Part shown: piece after piece, positions 22,113-32,589 of the stretch
How positions within the stretch are numbered: position 1 is the first letter of the stretch
Layout: every line of letters starts with the position of its first letter
The notes under the pieces: model-generated
Seen by the model: the letters and a program-made list of their open reading frames with translations, nothing else
Told to the model about the DNA's origin: nothing
Databases searched by the model: none
Source of the DNA: Balaenoptera acutorostrata
Lineage: Eukaryota; Chordata; Mammalia; Artiodactyla; Balaenopteridae
Assembly (NCBI RefSeq): GCF_949987535.1
Contig: NC_080068.1
Location: 80,749,254-80,813,253 of the forward strand
Length of the DNA stretch: 64,000 bases
Direction: 5' to 3'
Translations under genes and position numbers: made by a program

Positions 22113-24789
22113 GGACCCTTCCTGAAATCTCAGAATTTTCACTGGAACCCAAGCAATAGGCTGTTGCAACACTGTAAAGAGTTGCTAGACACGCCTGCTG
22201 GGCTGACTAAAAAGTGATCACCTTGCTCCTGTGACCCTCGTCCCCATCACCCTCCTCCAGTCTATGTGACAGAAGACTGAAAACTAGAAAGATTCCCTGG
22301 AGGAAACTGGAGGAGAGTGTGCTTCGTTTTTGCCTCCTCAGGATGAGTGATGTTTCCCCCAGCCTCACCCCCATGAAAGGAGGGAAGTAGGATATACTAT
22401 CTGTGGGGACTGGGAGACCACGTTTTACTCCCTAAGGCCTGCTGAGCTAGAGAAGCCCCCATAGATTCCTCTCCAGTGAACACTGGGGGTGGAACACACT
22501 CAGAGATTTCTTGAGAGAGCCCAAGATGTGGCCCCAGAAGCTTCGGAAGATTTTTAAATATGGAGACTAGTTTCCACCTCCCTCATAGAGAACTGTGGAA
22601 GGAACAACCTGATGAGAGCTGCCCACGAAGGCAGAGTGGGCACAGGGAGGCATGTGCCTTCAGAGACTGGCAAGTAAGGGGTAAGGATGTGTGAGTTTCT
22701 CAGGAACTCATGGAATCATGACAAATAGCCAGGCTCGAGCCATCTTGATGAGGCTTCACCCACGAGGGCTACATGCCAATGTGGGGACACCACCAGTAAG
22801 AGAAAGTGAGGCGGACTGCAGGGGCAGGAATCAGATAATACTGCTCGTGTCAGGGTGGATGAAGGTCCCACTGAAGTTCTCCTCACAATGAGCTCCATGA
22901 GAGAGCCAGCATTTGGACACAGATGTGGAAATGCAAGATGGCAGACAGGGTTGGATACGTTTCTGTTAGTTTCTGCTCTTTTCTTCCATCCTCCCTCCCC
23001 TTTATTGACTTGAAGGCAGAAGCAGCATTTTGAGGGCCACAAGGCTGGGTGTGGGATGAAGGAAGAACAAGGAAACATGGTGCAGAACTGCCCAGGCCTC
23101 TCTACCTCTATTCCAGACCCGAGAACGTGAACCAAGGAGAAGCAGACACTTTAGACTGGGTGTGAAGTGGACACTTTGATTTAGACTCACCTGGACTTTT
23201 TAATACTTGAAAGTGAGTCTTGAAAGCGTCTGGATGAGAGAGCTTCCAGGGTGGGGAAGGGATCCAGCAAAGCATGTTTGAAGGCAGTGGTGCAAGAAAA
23301 ATAAATTCTCTTTCCTGTGTCCTCAATTGACTTCAGCTCTCTCAGTACACTGGTTACACAAATTTAAAAAGACTCAGTCCTGTCTGTCTGAGTTAGTTAG
23401 TATGTGTCACACCACTGCCCTGATTATCATGCTGCCCTGATTTGGAATGCTTTGTGGCCCTTCACATGTCTGGGCACTGTATCTCTGTCAACCGAGGGCC
23501 AGGAGGAGGATGAGGTCAGGAATTGAGGCAAAGGCTCCCAGGAGAGTAACGGGCCAAGGTGTACAGTTTGCCAACTAAAGCAGCCAGTCAGGGGCAAAGT
23601 TCTCACGTGTGTGGTTGTGTCTCCACTGCAAACACTAATTTATAATCTTCCTGTTCCTCTAGAGTGAGACTAGCTTGCAGATAATTAAAATAGAAAAAGG
23701 AGTTAGTGATGACTGAAGGACATTAGTGCTATCGCTTATATGTAGCCCCTATTTGAATTAAATGGAGAGAGTCTGCCCCTGTTTTGTGAGTATTTAAATG
23801 CCTGTTTCTGGAGACCACTCTCACTTGCTGTGCTAGACATTATACAAGGCAACGGGTTGATTTTTCAGCCTTATGAATCAGTAATTCTGTTGTTTATGTC
23901 CAGCTTCTGTTCTGGGTCATTCTGGTGTTAACTAATTTTACTGTCTCCCTTGAAAAGCCTTGGTCTCCTTTTCCTACCCCTACTGAGACTTCTTGTTTAA
24001 TCATGTGAAAATAATACAGACGAATACATAAGGAAAAGACTAACAAACAATGAAAGATCTCAGAATGAAAACTGATGCTATACATTAACGGTGAGGTGAA
24101 ATTATATGTTTATTTCAGTGCTTAGTGCGGTTATGTTAAGGGACGGAAAATATTAGGCAGATGAGAGCTGCAAAGCCTTCCATATTCACCTCAAATGTTT
24201 CTCTTCCCCCACTTCATTTTTCTTCGTTCTTAGAAGATACCTGAAAATAATAATACTGATGTTTGGAGGGACATTCTTTGCAATTGGAGGACCATTCTTC
24301 TTGCAATTCTTTACCAAAGTGAAGGATTCTCTTTCAAAGGTTACCCTTGTACTCCCAGCCTGGAGACTAAGGGAATCAGACTGACTTATGTGGCCAACGC
24401 ATGGCTTTGAGCCTTAAGGAGAAGAAAGGTCTGACAGGAGAGAGGGATGTTGGTGTTGGCTAAGAGGAAAACCACAGAAGGAGCAGGAACTGATAAAGTC
24501 CATGTTACATCAGGAACTGTGAGGAGAGTAGGCAGAAGGGAAGTTAGGAAGCCAGTAACCCCAAATTCAAGCCAGCAGAGTGCTAGCTGCCATACAGAAT
24601 TCAGTTTTCTAAGCATTTTGAAAAAAAGACTAAAATAGTGTGCCCTACTAAGAGTCACTAGGATCCATTAAGCTGTCTGTGGTGGTATTTGTGCCCATTT
24701 TGCATCTTTAAAAATATGCCTGGACTATTTTCTCTGGAAATTTTCAAGTTGTATTGGATAATTATGAATTTTTTCCACTCTTTATGATG
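22113..24789. other. 2.7 kb without recognised repeats or genes
   Basis: 22200-23330 is richer in G+C and has overlapping frames on both strands (up to 139 codons minus at 22716-23135) but no domain, no consistent frame preference and no clear exon. An old ERV internal fragment is possible beside the LTR-like repeat ending at 22112. 23350-24780 is AT-rich. 24447-24638 plus and 24386-24658 minus are opposite-strand open frames over the same DNA, so neither is convincing. Confidence 0.45.
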
Positions 24790-24803
24790 CTCAGGCATTT
24801 CTT

Positions 24804-25112
24804 TTTTTTTTTTTTTATTTTTTATTTTTTTATTAATTTATTTTATTTATGGCTGTGTTGGGTCTTCGTTTCTGTGCGAGGGCTCTCTCCAGTTGTGGCA
24901 AGCGGGGGCCACTCTTCATCGCGGTGCGCGGGCCTCTCGCTATCGCGGCCTCTCTTGTTGCGGAGCACAGGCTCCAGACGCGCAGGCTCAGCAATTGTGG
25001 CTCACGGGCCCAGCCGCTCCGCGGCATGTGGGATCTTCCCAGACCAGGGCTCGAACCCGTGTCCCCTGCATTGGCAGGCGGACTCTCAACCACTGCGCCA
25101 CCAGGGAAGCCC
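24804..25112 (-). mobile_element. Young-looking CHR SINE, antisense, perfect 14-bp TSD
   Basis: Complete minus-strand element: T-rich tail complement at 24804-24848, body 'tcttcatcgcggtgcgcgggcctctcgctatcgcggcctctcttgttgcggagcacaggctccagacgcgcaggctcagc', B-box complement in 'gggctcgaacccgtg' near 25047, and head complement 'accactgcgccaccagggaagcccc'. Direct repeats ctcaggcatttctt lie at 24790-24803 and 25113-25126 with no mismatch. CpG sites and both pol III boxes are intact, so it is among the younger insertions here. Frames of 81-132 codons on both strands are artefacts of the SINE. Confidence 0.97.
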
Positions 25113-25126
25113 CTCAGGCATTTCTT

Positions 25127-25425
25127 ATGACAACATAGAGACCAGGAAATAATGAAGGGTCTTAATTTAAAAAATCAAAACTACTGAAATTCTTGTAGAA
25201 CCTCTACTAAAAACTTGCTTTGAGAATCAATTGCTTCTTTTATGAATTAGGTAATGTACATGGTTCTGACAGAAACGATATGATAAAAAGTCCAACAACA
25301 TGACGATTATTCATAGCATGAAAGACAGTTTTCTCTGAATCCCATCTTTTATTTGATTAGAATCAAGGTCAGAGTTTTTTTCCGGATGTTTCTTGCTAGC
25401 CTAAAGTGGATCCTTTGTTTTCTAA
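25127..25425. other. Unassigned AT-rich DNA
   Basis: No feature recognised. Confidence 0.4.
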
Positions 25426-25900
25426 GAAAAAGGCCCAACATTCACGGCCGGGCCGCACTGCCCGCTGCTTCCCACTTCCTGAGGCTCAGTGGGTCAGAGC
25501 CAGTGCATTCCGACAGGAGAACCGAAAGACAGCCTGATCCGGGTCAGCTGCCCACTGGAGTGTTTTGGGGTCAGAATTCTGAAGCGGCCACGACATTCAC
25601 AGACATCCCAGTGTGAATGAGAATTCCTCTGTACTTGGAAATTCTCCGAGAGGGAGACAGTTCCTGTCTTAAGTTTTAAGGAGACTCTAAAAGGGTCGGA
25701 CAACTCTGGTTGGCGGAGGTGATGTTGAGGGGCGTAAACTGCCAACTGCTGAGTCCGAATTCGCTCCCAGAGGCGTTTATTGAGTACCCCTCTGAGTGCA
25801 GAGCTCTGCCGGAGCAATCCGCCAGAGCTGAGCTCGAGCTGTACAAACGGAGATAGCACAGTTCAGGGCAGTACACTGCTGGCGACTCCCTGCCCACTTC
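25380..25900. promoter_or_regulatory. CpG-rich unique block, candidate regulatory element or exon
   Basis: By hand count roughly 23 CpG dinucleotides fall in about 520 bases, with a balanced GC content, in a window where CpG is otherwise almost confined to SINEs. It includes 'cggccgggccgc' and several 'ccg' and 'cgg' sites. A 121-codon minus-strand frame (25494-25859) and 87-codon plus frame (25353-25616) cross it without recognisable domains. It is not a repeat I know. It might be a weak CpG island, an orphan promoter or enhancer, or a recently inserted sequence not yet decayed. Confidence 0.35.
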
Positions 25901-25964
25901 TCATCTCGAATCCTACATCAGCAAACTGAAATCCCAAGACATTCTTATATCATCTACATCCGTG

Positions 25965-26175
25965 GTTCTCAATGCGGAGGGGCGGTGGTTCAGGGAGGGA
26001 AAGGAATTCAGCCTCCAGGAGGCATTTTCAGTCATCATAACCTGGGGGTGGTGGAAGGGTCGCTACTGGTATTTGATGGGTAAAGACCAGAAATGCTGGT
26101 AAACATCCTACAACGCACACGATAGACCCTCAACCTAAAATGTCCACAGAGCTGAGGTTCACAAACCCTGATCTA
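25965..26175 (+). mobile_element. MER20 hAT MITE
   Basis: Begins 'gtggttctcaatgcggaggggcggtggtt', and continues 'cataacctgggggtggtggaagggtcgctactggtatttgatgggtaaagaccagaaatgctggtaaacatcctacaacgcacacgatagaccc' to 'gagctgaggttcacaaaccctg'. MER20 copies are known in placental mammals to carry regulatory activity at some loci. None is shown here. Confidence 0.85.
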
Positions 26176-26233
26176 AATGTATGGTTTCAGCTGTTTAAAG
26201 ATAGTGATTAATTATCTATGCTCTCGTCTTTAG

Positions 26234-26470
26234 GTTTTTAAAAAAAATATTTATTTAATTGGTTGTGCTGGGTCTTAGTTGCGGCAGGCGGGCTCCTTAG
26301 TTGCGGCTCCAGGGCTCCTTAGTTGCTGCTCACCAGCTCCTTAGTTGCAGCATGCGAACTCTTGGTTGTAGTATGCATGTGGGATCTAGTTCCCCGACCG
26401 GGGATCAAACCCTGGCCCCCTGCACTGGGAGCGTGGAGTCTTAGCCACTGCACCGCCAGGGAAGTCCCTA
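26234..26470 (-). mobile_element. Shorter CHR/Bov-type tRNA SINE, antisense
   Basis: Minus-strand SINE with head complement 'gccactgcaccgccagggaagtccc', B-box complement in 'ggggatcaaaccctgg' and a T-rich tail complement at the left. The body is a shorter variant with repeated 'gctccttagttgc' units, unlike the other copies in this window. A short TSD (gtctttag) is visible at 26226-26233 and 26471-26478. The 60-codon frame ending in it is an artefact. Confidence 0.9.
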
Positions 26471-26544
26471 GTCTTTAGTTTTAATGGAGGCTTATTAGGC
26501 TCAAGCCTGTGTAATAATACACTCATAAGTATGTTAAAAACAGG

Positions 26545-26925
26545 ACAATAGGCCCCAAATGGAGTCATTTATGCTAAGCCCCACGTCACCAAACCTAGAC
26601 TTAACTGAATAATAGTTTTGGCTCTCCTAGAAATGGAATCTTAAACCAGTCAAGCAGGAATCGCCTGGTAGGCACTAGTTAGGTAATCTGCCTGATACAC
26701 CCCTGCCTTCCTCTAAAGGGAAGTGACCTTGAAATAACCAAGCTGCTTTTTTGCCTAGTATAACTTCCTTGTTCCTGTTCCCTTCTGCCTGTGAATGTCT
26801 TTCATTTTGTACGGCTCCTCCTTTATATCTGGTAGATTAGATGCTCCCTGATTCAAATTGATTTTTGCTCAAATTCTTTAAAATTTTAATATGCCTCAGT
26901 TTCTTTTAACAGGCATACGGGTTTA
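26545..26925 (+). mobile_element. Solitary ERVL-type LTR
   Basis: 'gtcaccaaacctagacttaactgaataatagttttggctctcctagaaatggaatcttaaaccagtcaagcaggaatcgcctggtaggcactagttaggtaatctgcctgatacacccctgccttcctctaaagggaagtgacctt' matches the promoter half of an ancient ERVL/ERV3 LTR. It continues through 'gcctagtataacttccttgttcctgttcccttctgcctgtgaatgtctttcattttgtacggctcctcc' and 'gatgctccctgattca'. No internal retroviral sequence is attached. The exact subfamily name is not certain. Confidence 0.7.
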
Positions 26926-28135
26926 AGAGGTTGTTTTTACCTCTGTATATTCATACTTTAATTCATCAAATGAATACTTTTAAGCTGATGAAGAATTAAG
27001 ATATTCTTAATTCTCCTCAAATTCAGTGAGGTGAGGCCACGTGCTACAGCCAAGGAAGACACTGGAGCAGGAGGGAGAACTTGGGGGGGTGGTGTCACTG
27101 TGTTGGGGTCTCCACGTCGCAGCTCCCTCCTCTGGATGGTGAGGAAGATGGGCTTTATCTGAGTTCTTTTGGGGGCTCTAATTTTCTACCGTTCAAAACT
27201 CCTCATAATGGAAACCCTACATCCATTTCACCTTTTTGTATGTCTTCACCAGATATTTCTCTTTCCTCCTCTCCTAGCTACCAAAACACCTTCCCTAATT
27301 TCTCCTTTTCTATACAAAAAGTTTTTTACTCTAACCTAAACAAAACGGTTAACCTTACTTCAAGCCTTTAAGTCTAAAGCCCTCTTTCTCCCCACTCAAA
27401 AATCACCTTCTCAAAGCTTTCCTTGCCTCCCATACTCCCACTGCTCTGGTACATACATATTATCCTGTCAGCTGGCTGTGGGCACTTTGACATATAACGA
27501 ATATGCTTGTGTTATATTCTAATGTTCTGTTTTATATGTCTCTTTAATCCTAAAAGCCATGTGTGTGCCTTCTCTCTCTGTAGACCATAGATTTCTAGAA
27601 TACGAGCACCTCTGCATTTAATCCTACTTTGTAGGGTGTGCAGCTTTTGATAGACGGTCACACGTGCTTTCCTAGTTCTTAGCAGGAGATGAGGCATCAC
27701 CAACACAGAAACACAGTTTCTGAGAAAATAACAGGAAGGTGAAACTATATTATATTCAGGGATGTAGGTGGAAAATGCCCTCAAACTGGATGTTGTGAAA
27801 ACAAAAAAAAAAATCAGTGATGTAGATTACATTGACACATAGAATCTAATTTGAATTAACTCTGTAAATGAAAATTTAACAGATAAACTCCACAAATTTA
27901 TTGAAATATAAAAATTTTTAACTTGGAAAACAGATTAGAGATAGACATTGTATATTCTCCATTTTATCTCCCCCTCCCTTTTAAAAGCATTCCAAAAAAT
28001 GAAATGAAACATTTCATGAATTTCTGACAGGTTCAAAATAGCCATCAAGGTCCTTCATGAAACTTTTCTACTAATTACCAGTGTGACTCTGGCAAGTTAT
28101 TTAAACACTCTGGATCACAGTTCTCTCACATACAA
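26926..28135. other. Unassigned DNA
   Basis: 27180-27480 is pyrimidine-rich with phrases loosely like L2, but not enough to call. A 96-codon plus frame (27081-27371) and 90-codon minus frame (27512-27784) have no domain. Otherwise AT-rich. Confidence 0.4.
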
Positions 28136-28139
28136 AACT

Positions 28140-28310
28140 AATTTTTGATGGACCTGAGATGGTAAGTCCCAATCTTGGGAATCACCTGAGTAGCTTTTAA
28201 AAAATCCTGATGCCCAGGTAACACCCCAGATCAAATAAATCAGAATCTCTGGAGTTGGGACAAAGCAACAGTATTTTTTAAGCTCCCCTAATAATTCCAA
28301 TATTCAGCCC
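28140..28310. mobile_element. MER5A-type MITE relic
   Basis: 'cctgagatggtaagtcccaatcttgggaatcacctgagtagcttttaaaaaatcctgatgcccaggtaacaccccagatcaaataaatcagaatctctggagttgggac' is a clear MER5-type body. Confidence 0.8.
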
Positions 28311-28850
28311 AAGTTAAGCCCAAAGTTCACCCCTAACTTAAAATAAACCAAGTTCCCAAAACCAGTGACTTGCTGAATGTTTTAAAAATGGCCACTGTCA
28401 GAAAAAACTGTTCATATTGTACCTAAGTACACACACGGATATGTTTTTACTATTTCAATAAAATAATTTCATGGAATGTGTCTGTTAAATTTTATAAAGC
28501 ATTTCTCATCACTCTGATACTTTATATTCGCTTTTACTCATTTAAAACACATTTTTTTTCAAGACCTACAGATTGAAAAACACAATATCCACAGGCTATG
28601 TCCTACAGTTTGGCCACTAGATGGAACCCTCGTATTTAAAGAATGGAAAGCACAGCCCAGTTCTGAACTCTGCAGAGGAAAGGAAAAATAAACATGCGTA
28701 TGATTTAATATTAATTTTACATCTGGCCAAAAAATTATTTATTTTATAAGAAAAGGAGTGTGGCTACTGAAAAAATAATAGTTCTATTAATGGTAACTAA
28801 CATCAAAGGAAAGGTAAGACACTGCATTACTCTGGTTCCTTCACCACCAC
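28311..28850. other. Unassigned AT-rich DNA
   Basis: No repeat or gene. The stretch CCACTAGATGGA at 28614-28625 resembles a CTCF core but is a single-motif observation. Confidence 0.4.
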
Positions 28851-28854
28851 AAGC

Positions 28855-28945
28855 ACCTGGTAAGGTCTAGTCTAACCCTTTCCCAGCTGAGGAAACTGAG
28901 TACCAGAAAGGTGTAGTAACATGACCTGCCCTTGATAAACCACAG
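28855..28945 (-). mobile_element. MIR SINE fragment, antisense
   Basis: 'aaccctttcccagctgaggaaactgagtaccagaaaggtgtagtaacatgacctgcc' is the antisense MIR core. Flanks are too diverged to extend. Confidence 0.65.
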
Positions 28946-29578
28946 CCCCCATCACTGTGGAGCCAGCAGAAGGCAGAGAAAGGTTTGAAATCTAGTCACA
29001 ATGGTACAAAGAGACAGAAGCAGAATTTAAGTCCAAATGTGTTCGCCTTTTGCTTCTAACTATGACAAAACGTAAGAAATTTAAGGTTTGTAACATTAAT
29101 ATCAATACACAGATTAAATTTGTACAAAATAGAAGCACACTGGAATTTTTTCTTTTCTGTAAATCTAGGCTTCAAAGTACATACTTTTAAAGAAAAGGGG
29201 AATAAACAGCACCATAGGGAGAAGCAGAGGGGCCTGAGGCAGAGGCTGTGATGAGAGGCCTCCTGGGACAAGGAACAAATTTTGGTTTTATTTGAACTGC
29301 GGCAGGGTAGGCGTAGGGGTCCCACTGAAGGGTTTTTGACAAGGGAAGGACTTGGGATTTTTGCACAGCCCACTCCCCCTTCACTTCATGCCCCTCTTTG
29401 GGCAACATCTTTTTCGCAGAGAGGCCTGTCTTGATCATTGGTGAGAACATTCCTGTCCTCCATCCCCTTAGGAGGTTTTCTTTTTTCATCAGCATTTAGC
29501 ATTAGCAGACATGATGATAAATATCTTTTTATTTAATCCGTCTTCCCTCAGCTAGATGTAGACTTCATAATGGAAGCT
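28946..29578. other. Unassigned DNA
   Basis: Two overlapping minus frames (105 and 102 codons, 29056-29495) are Ser/Pro/Leu-rich with no recognisable domain. No repeat recognised. Confidence 0.4.
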
Positions 29579-29591
29579 GAAAAGTCAGTAA

Positions 29592-29798
29592 GTCATACTG
29601 AAGGTTGGGGGAGGGGGGGATGGGGAGTTATTGCTTAATGTGTACAGAGGTTCATTTGGGATGATGAAAAAGTTTTGGAAATAGCTAGTGGTGATGGTTG
29701 CACAATGCTGTGAATGTAATTAATGCCATAGAATTGTACAATGGTTAAAATGGCAAATTTTATGATATATATTTTATCACAATCAAAAATCGTTTAAA
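29592..29798 (+). mobile_element. 5'-truncated L1 3' end with 12-bp TSD
   Basis: 'ggggatggggagttattgcttaatgtgtacagaggttcatttgggatgatgaaaaagttttggaaatagctagtggtgatggttgcacaatgctgtgaatgtaattaatgcca' is the sense L1M 3' UTR, ending in A-rich sequence. Direct repeats aaaagtcagtaa lie at 29580-29591 and 29799-29810. Confidence 0.9.
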
Positions 29799-29849
29799 AA
29801 AAGTCAGTAACCCAAAATTCAAGCCTGCAGAATGACTTGGAAAGTATCA

Positions 29850-30105
29850 CTGTCACTTATGAAGTGCTTTCTATGCACCAAGTATGTACTTTATATCTAT
29901 TAACTAAGTGGATCCTCACGGCAACCCCATAAGGTAGGCACTATTATTGTTCCCATTTTACAGATGAGGAAACTGAGGCATGCAATTTGCTCAAGGTCAC
30001 TCAGCTCATATGTAGAGGCAGGATTTGTACCTGGATAAGCTGCTCTTAGCCCACTATTGCTGTCTATAACACCTAAACTAGAGCCTGGCATGTAATCATT
30101 TAACA
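29850..30105 (-). mobile_element. MIR SINE, antisense
   Basis: 'aagtgctttctatgcaccaagtatgtac', 'gatcctcacggcaaccccataaggtaggcactattattgttcccattttacagatgaggaaactgaggcatgcaatttgctcaaggtcactcagctcatatgtagaggcaggatttgtacc' covers nearly the whole element. Confidence 0.93.
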
Positions 30106-30344
30106 TTTGTTACAAGAATAACTACTTCAAAATGGTCACTTTGGCTGCTGGGTGGAGAACAGACTGCAAGGGTGAGAGGAGCTCTGCGCAGCAGCAGGAA
30201 GGCTGCTGTAGGAGGTGAAAGATGTGAAGGTCATGGAGGTACAGACAAGTGGGTGGTTTACATGTATTTCAAGATAGAGACAACTATCCATTAGCAGGAT
30301 ATGCTAATGGATCTAATTGTGAAAGACAAAGCTTCAGTCTAAGA

Positions 30345-30979
30345 CTGCACTGTCCAGTATGGTAGCCACTAGTCACATGCAGCTACTCAGCACTTGAAAT
30401 GAGGCTAGTAAGACACAAGATGTACTGTTGAGTGTAAAATGCATTCTGGATTCCAAAGACTTAGCACAAAATAATAAACTACCTTATGGATAAATTTTAT
30501 ATTGATGTAGAAATGGCAATATTTGATATATTGGATTGAATACAATATATTAATAAATACAACATACAGGCATACCTCGAAGATATTGCAGGTTCAGTTC
30601 CAGACCACCATAATAAAGGAATATCACAATAAATCAAGTCACATGAATTTTTTGGTTTCCCAGAGCATATAAAATTTATGTTTATACTATACTGTAGCCT
30701 GTTGTGTGCAATAGCATTATGTCTAAGCAATGTACATACCTGAACTGAAAAATACTCTGTTGCTAAAAAATGCTAACCATTATCTGATGTTGTAGGGTTG
30801 CCACAAACCTTCAAGTTGTAAAAAAAAAAAAAAATGCAATATCTGCAAAATGCAATAAAGCAGAGCACTGTAAGACAACGTGTGCCTGTAATATTAAATT
30901 AATTGTATTTTTAAATGTGACTACTAGAAAATGTAAAGTGATGTTTGTGGTTCACATTGTATTTCCATTGGAGGTGCTG
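30345..30979. mobile_element. hAT-type MITE, split by a Tigger1 MITE
   Basis: Left end 'ctgcactgtccagtatggtagccactagtcacatgcagctactcagcacttgaaatgaggctag'. Right end 'aaatgtgactactagaaaatgtaaagtgatgtttgtggttcacattgtatttccattggaggtgctg' is its rough inverted repeat. Flanking 8-bp sites gtctaaga (30337-30344) and atctagga (30980-30987) match at 6 of 8, as expected of a hAT 8-bp TSD. It carries no transposase. Confidence 0.7.
30567..30888. mobile_element. Tigger1-derived MITE (pogo/Tc-mariner)
   Basis: About 240 bases of the Tigger1 left end, starting 'caggcatacctcgaagatattgcaggttcagttccagaccaccataataaa', joined to the right end 'agggttgccacaaaccttcaagttgtaaaa...tgcaataaagcagagcactg', with all of the transposase-coding interior absent. 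It is flanked by TA (30565-30566 and 30889-30890), the expected target duplication. A poly(A) run (about 30821-30834) interrupts the right end. Confidence 0.88.
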
Positions 30980-31325
30980 ATCTAGGATAATGTCCTGGTT
31001 TCTTGCTTGAACAATGCAAGTAATGGTGGTGCATTTACTGAACTGGAAAAGAAGAAAGGGAGATGTAAGGATGAAAATTCAAAAATTATGCTCAGGACAT
31101 AGAGGTTTGCAATGTATGTGATATATCCAGGTGGAGATGGGGAGCCCGAAGCTTGAAGTGGAGATCAGGGCTGGCACTGCACATGTAGGTCCCATCAGCC
31201 TGCAGATGACACTGAAGACCCTTTCTGGACAATCTATAAGTGGGAAAACCCAGTCAGCACCCAGGATCAAGACCTGAGACACCAACAGTTAGGGGTTGGG
31301 TAGAAATAGGCGACCAAATATTGCA

Positions 31326-32120
31326 GAAAAGATGCTACATTTCTACATTCAATTTTCTGACTAAGAAACGACCTCTAAATTCATTATGGTTTCATGTCAA
31401 TGTACTTTTGTCTGGGATTCATGGTTTTTTGTGAATTGCAGTTTATTTCAATACACACTTAGGATTGCTTTTATTTTTTAGACTATATTAGTGCAGGTTA
31501 GTGGCAGAAATCTCTGGAAATATTACTTTATGTAGAAATAACAAAACTCAATATGATGAACAAGTGCGGTAGATAAATCTCACAAAATCCCTAAATATCC
31601 AACATCAAGGGAAGAAAAAATGTCCCCTGAGCTCTCAAGTGACAGCTTCTTCATGGCAACCATCTTGGTAGGGTGATATATTCTCTGAGAGAGGGACACA
31701 TTTTTAGCGATTTTAAGAAACTTCATTTAATCCTCCAATTAAGTATTTCTTTAGAAAACTCAGTTTTAGATAACAGTGAATGGTCACACAGTTAAGAGCC
31801 CAAACGTTGTGGTCGGGTACATGAGTTAATATTATAAATGCACTTAGTGGAGTTCCTGGCCTGCATTGAGCACTTGGTAAATATTATTGTTGTTCTTATT
31901 AATAATACCAGAACCACCCCTCCCCCATTCCCATTCAGTAGAAACTGTACTCCGAATTTTGATCTTTTCTTGGGCTACTGATATGTTGTCTAACACTCTC
32001 TCCTGATGCTGGGCATGGGCAGCAAGCCGTGGGATCATCTGTACACTTATAACCATTCTTACCCAGATGACCATTGTTTTCACTTTCAGTACAGTATTCA
32101 ATAACACGAGATACTCAACA
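31326..32120. other. Unassigned AT-rich DNA with a MIR scrap
   Basis: 31785-31905 ('cagttaagagcccaaacgttgtggtc', 'gcctgcattgagcacttggtaaatattatt') looks like two ends of a MIR with the centre deleted. The rest is unassigned. Confidence 0.4.
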
Positions 32121-32124
32121 CTTC

Positions 32125-32335
32125 ATTATAAAATAGGCTTTGTGTTAGATGATTTTGCCCAACTGTAGATTAAGTGTTCTGAGCATATTAAGGTAGGCTG
32201 GGCTAAGTCACGATGTTTGGTAGGTTAGGTGTATTACAGGCATTTTTGACTCAAGATATTTTCAACTTACAATGGGTTTATTGGGATGCAACCCCATCCT
32301 AAGTTGAGCAAGATCTGTGTGTAACATATCTGTAT
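32125..32335. mobile_element. Tigger-like DNA transposon fragment
   Basis: 'tgcccaactgtagattaagtgttctgagcatattaaggtaggctgggctaagtcacgatgtttggtaggttaggtgtatta', 'gactcaagatattttcaacttacaatgggtttattgggatgcaaccccatcctaagttgagcaagatctg' matches one end of an ancient Tc-mariner/Tigger-type repeat. The other end was not found. Confidence 0.55.
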
Positions 32336-32501
32336 ATAACATATATGTTAGGTATGGTGTGTTATCATATCATATAACATTATGTCGAACCAGTTGATGT
32401 GTTTCCCGCCCTTGTTCTGATGATACAGCACATGCTTTCCTGCTGCACGTGCTCTTCAACTCTGTGTTAAGGTGGAGCTTTGTGCTCCTGGTGTTTTCAT
32501 G

Positions 32502-32561
32502 AGCACAAAATAGTAAACTACCTTGTGGATAAATTTTATATTGATGTAGAAATGGCAATAT
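32502..32561 (+). repeat. 60-bp copy of part of the hAT MITE at 30463-30522
   Basis: Starts 'agcacaaaatagtaaacta' and ends 'aaatggcaatat'. It differs from 30463-30522 at two positions only (both A to G), while the surrounding DNA is unrelated. Immediately after it lies a perfect 8-bp-arm inverted repeat, actctaat...attagagt (32564-32585). Confidence 0.9.
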
Positions 32562-32589
32562 ATACTCTAATAACCCCATTAGAGTAACA

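Larger units (their letters stand above)
30120..31325 (+). mobile_element. Ancient interspersed repeat, host of a nested pair of DNA transposons
   Basis: The outer element resumes exactly after the inner insertion. The left part runs through 'gaaggctgctgtaggaggtgaaagatgtgaaggtcatgg' and 'gtttacatgtatttcaagatagagacaactatccattagcaggatatgctaatgg'. The right part continues 'taatgtcctggtttcttgcttgaacaatgcaagtaatggtggtgcatttactgaactgg', 'gcccgaagcttgaagtggagatcagggctgg'. This is the same common old repeat seen near 17.3 kb, family name uncertain. Confidence 0.55.

Noticed and set aside
22716..23135. 139-codon minus-strand frame
   Set aside because: No domain, and several frames on both strands overlap; consistent with chance in GC-richer DNA.
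28614..28625. CTCF-like core CCACTAGATGGA
   Set aside because: A single 12-base match with one mismatch; too common to claim.
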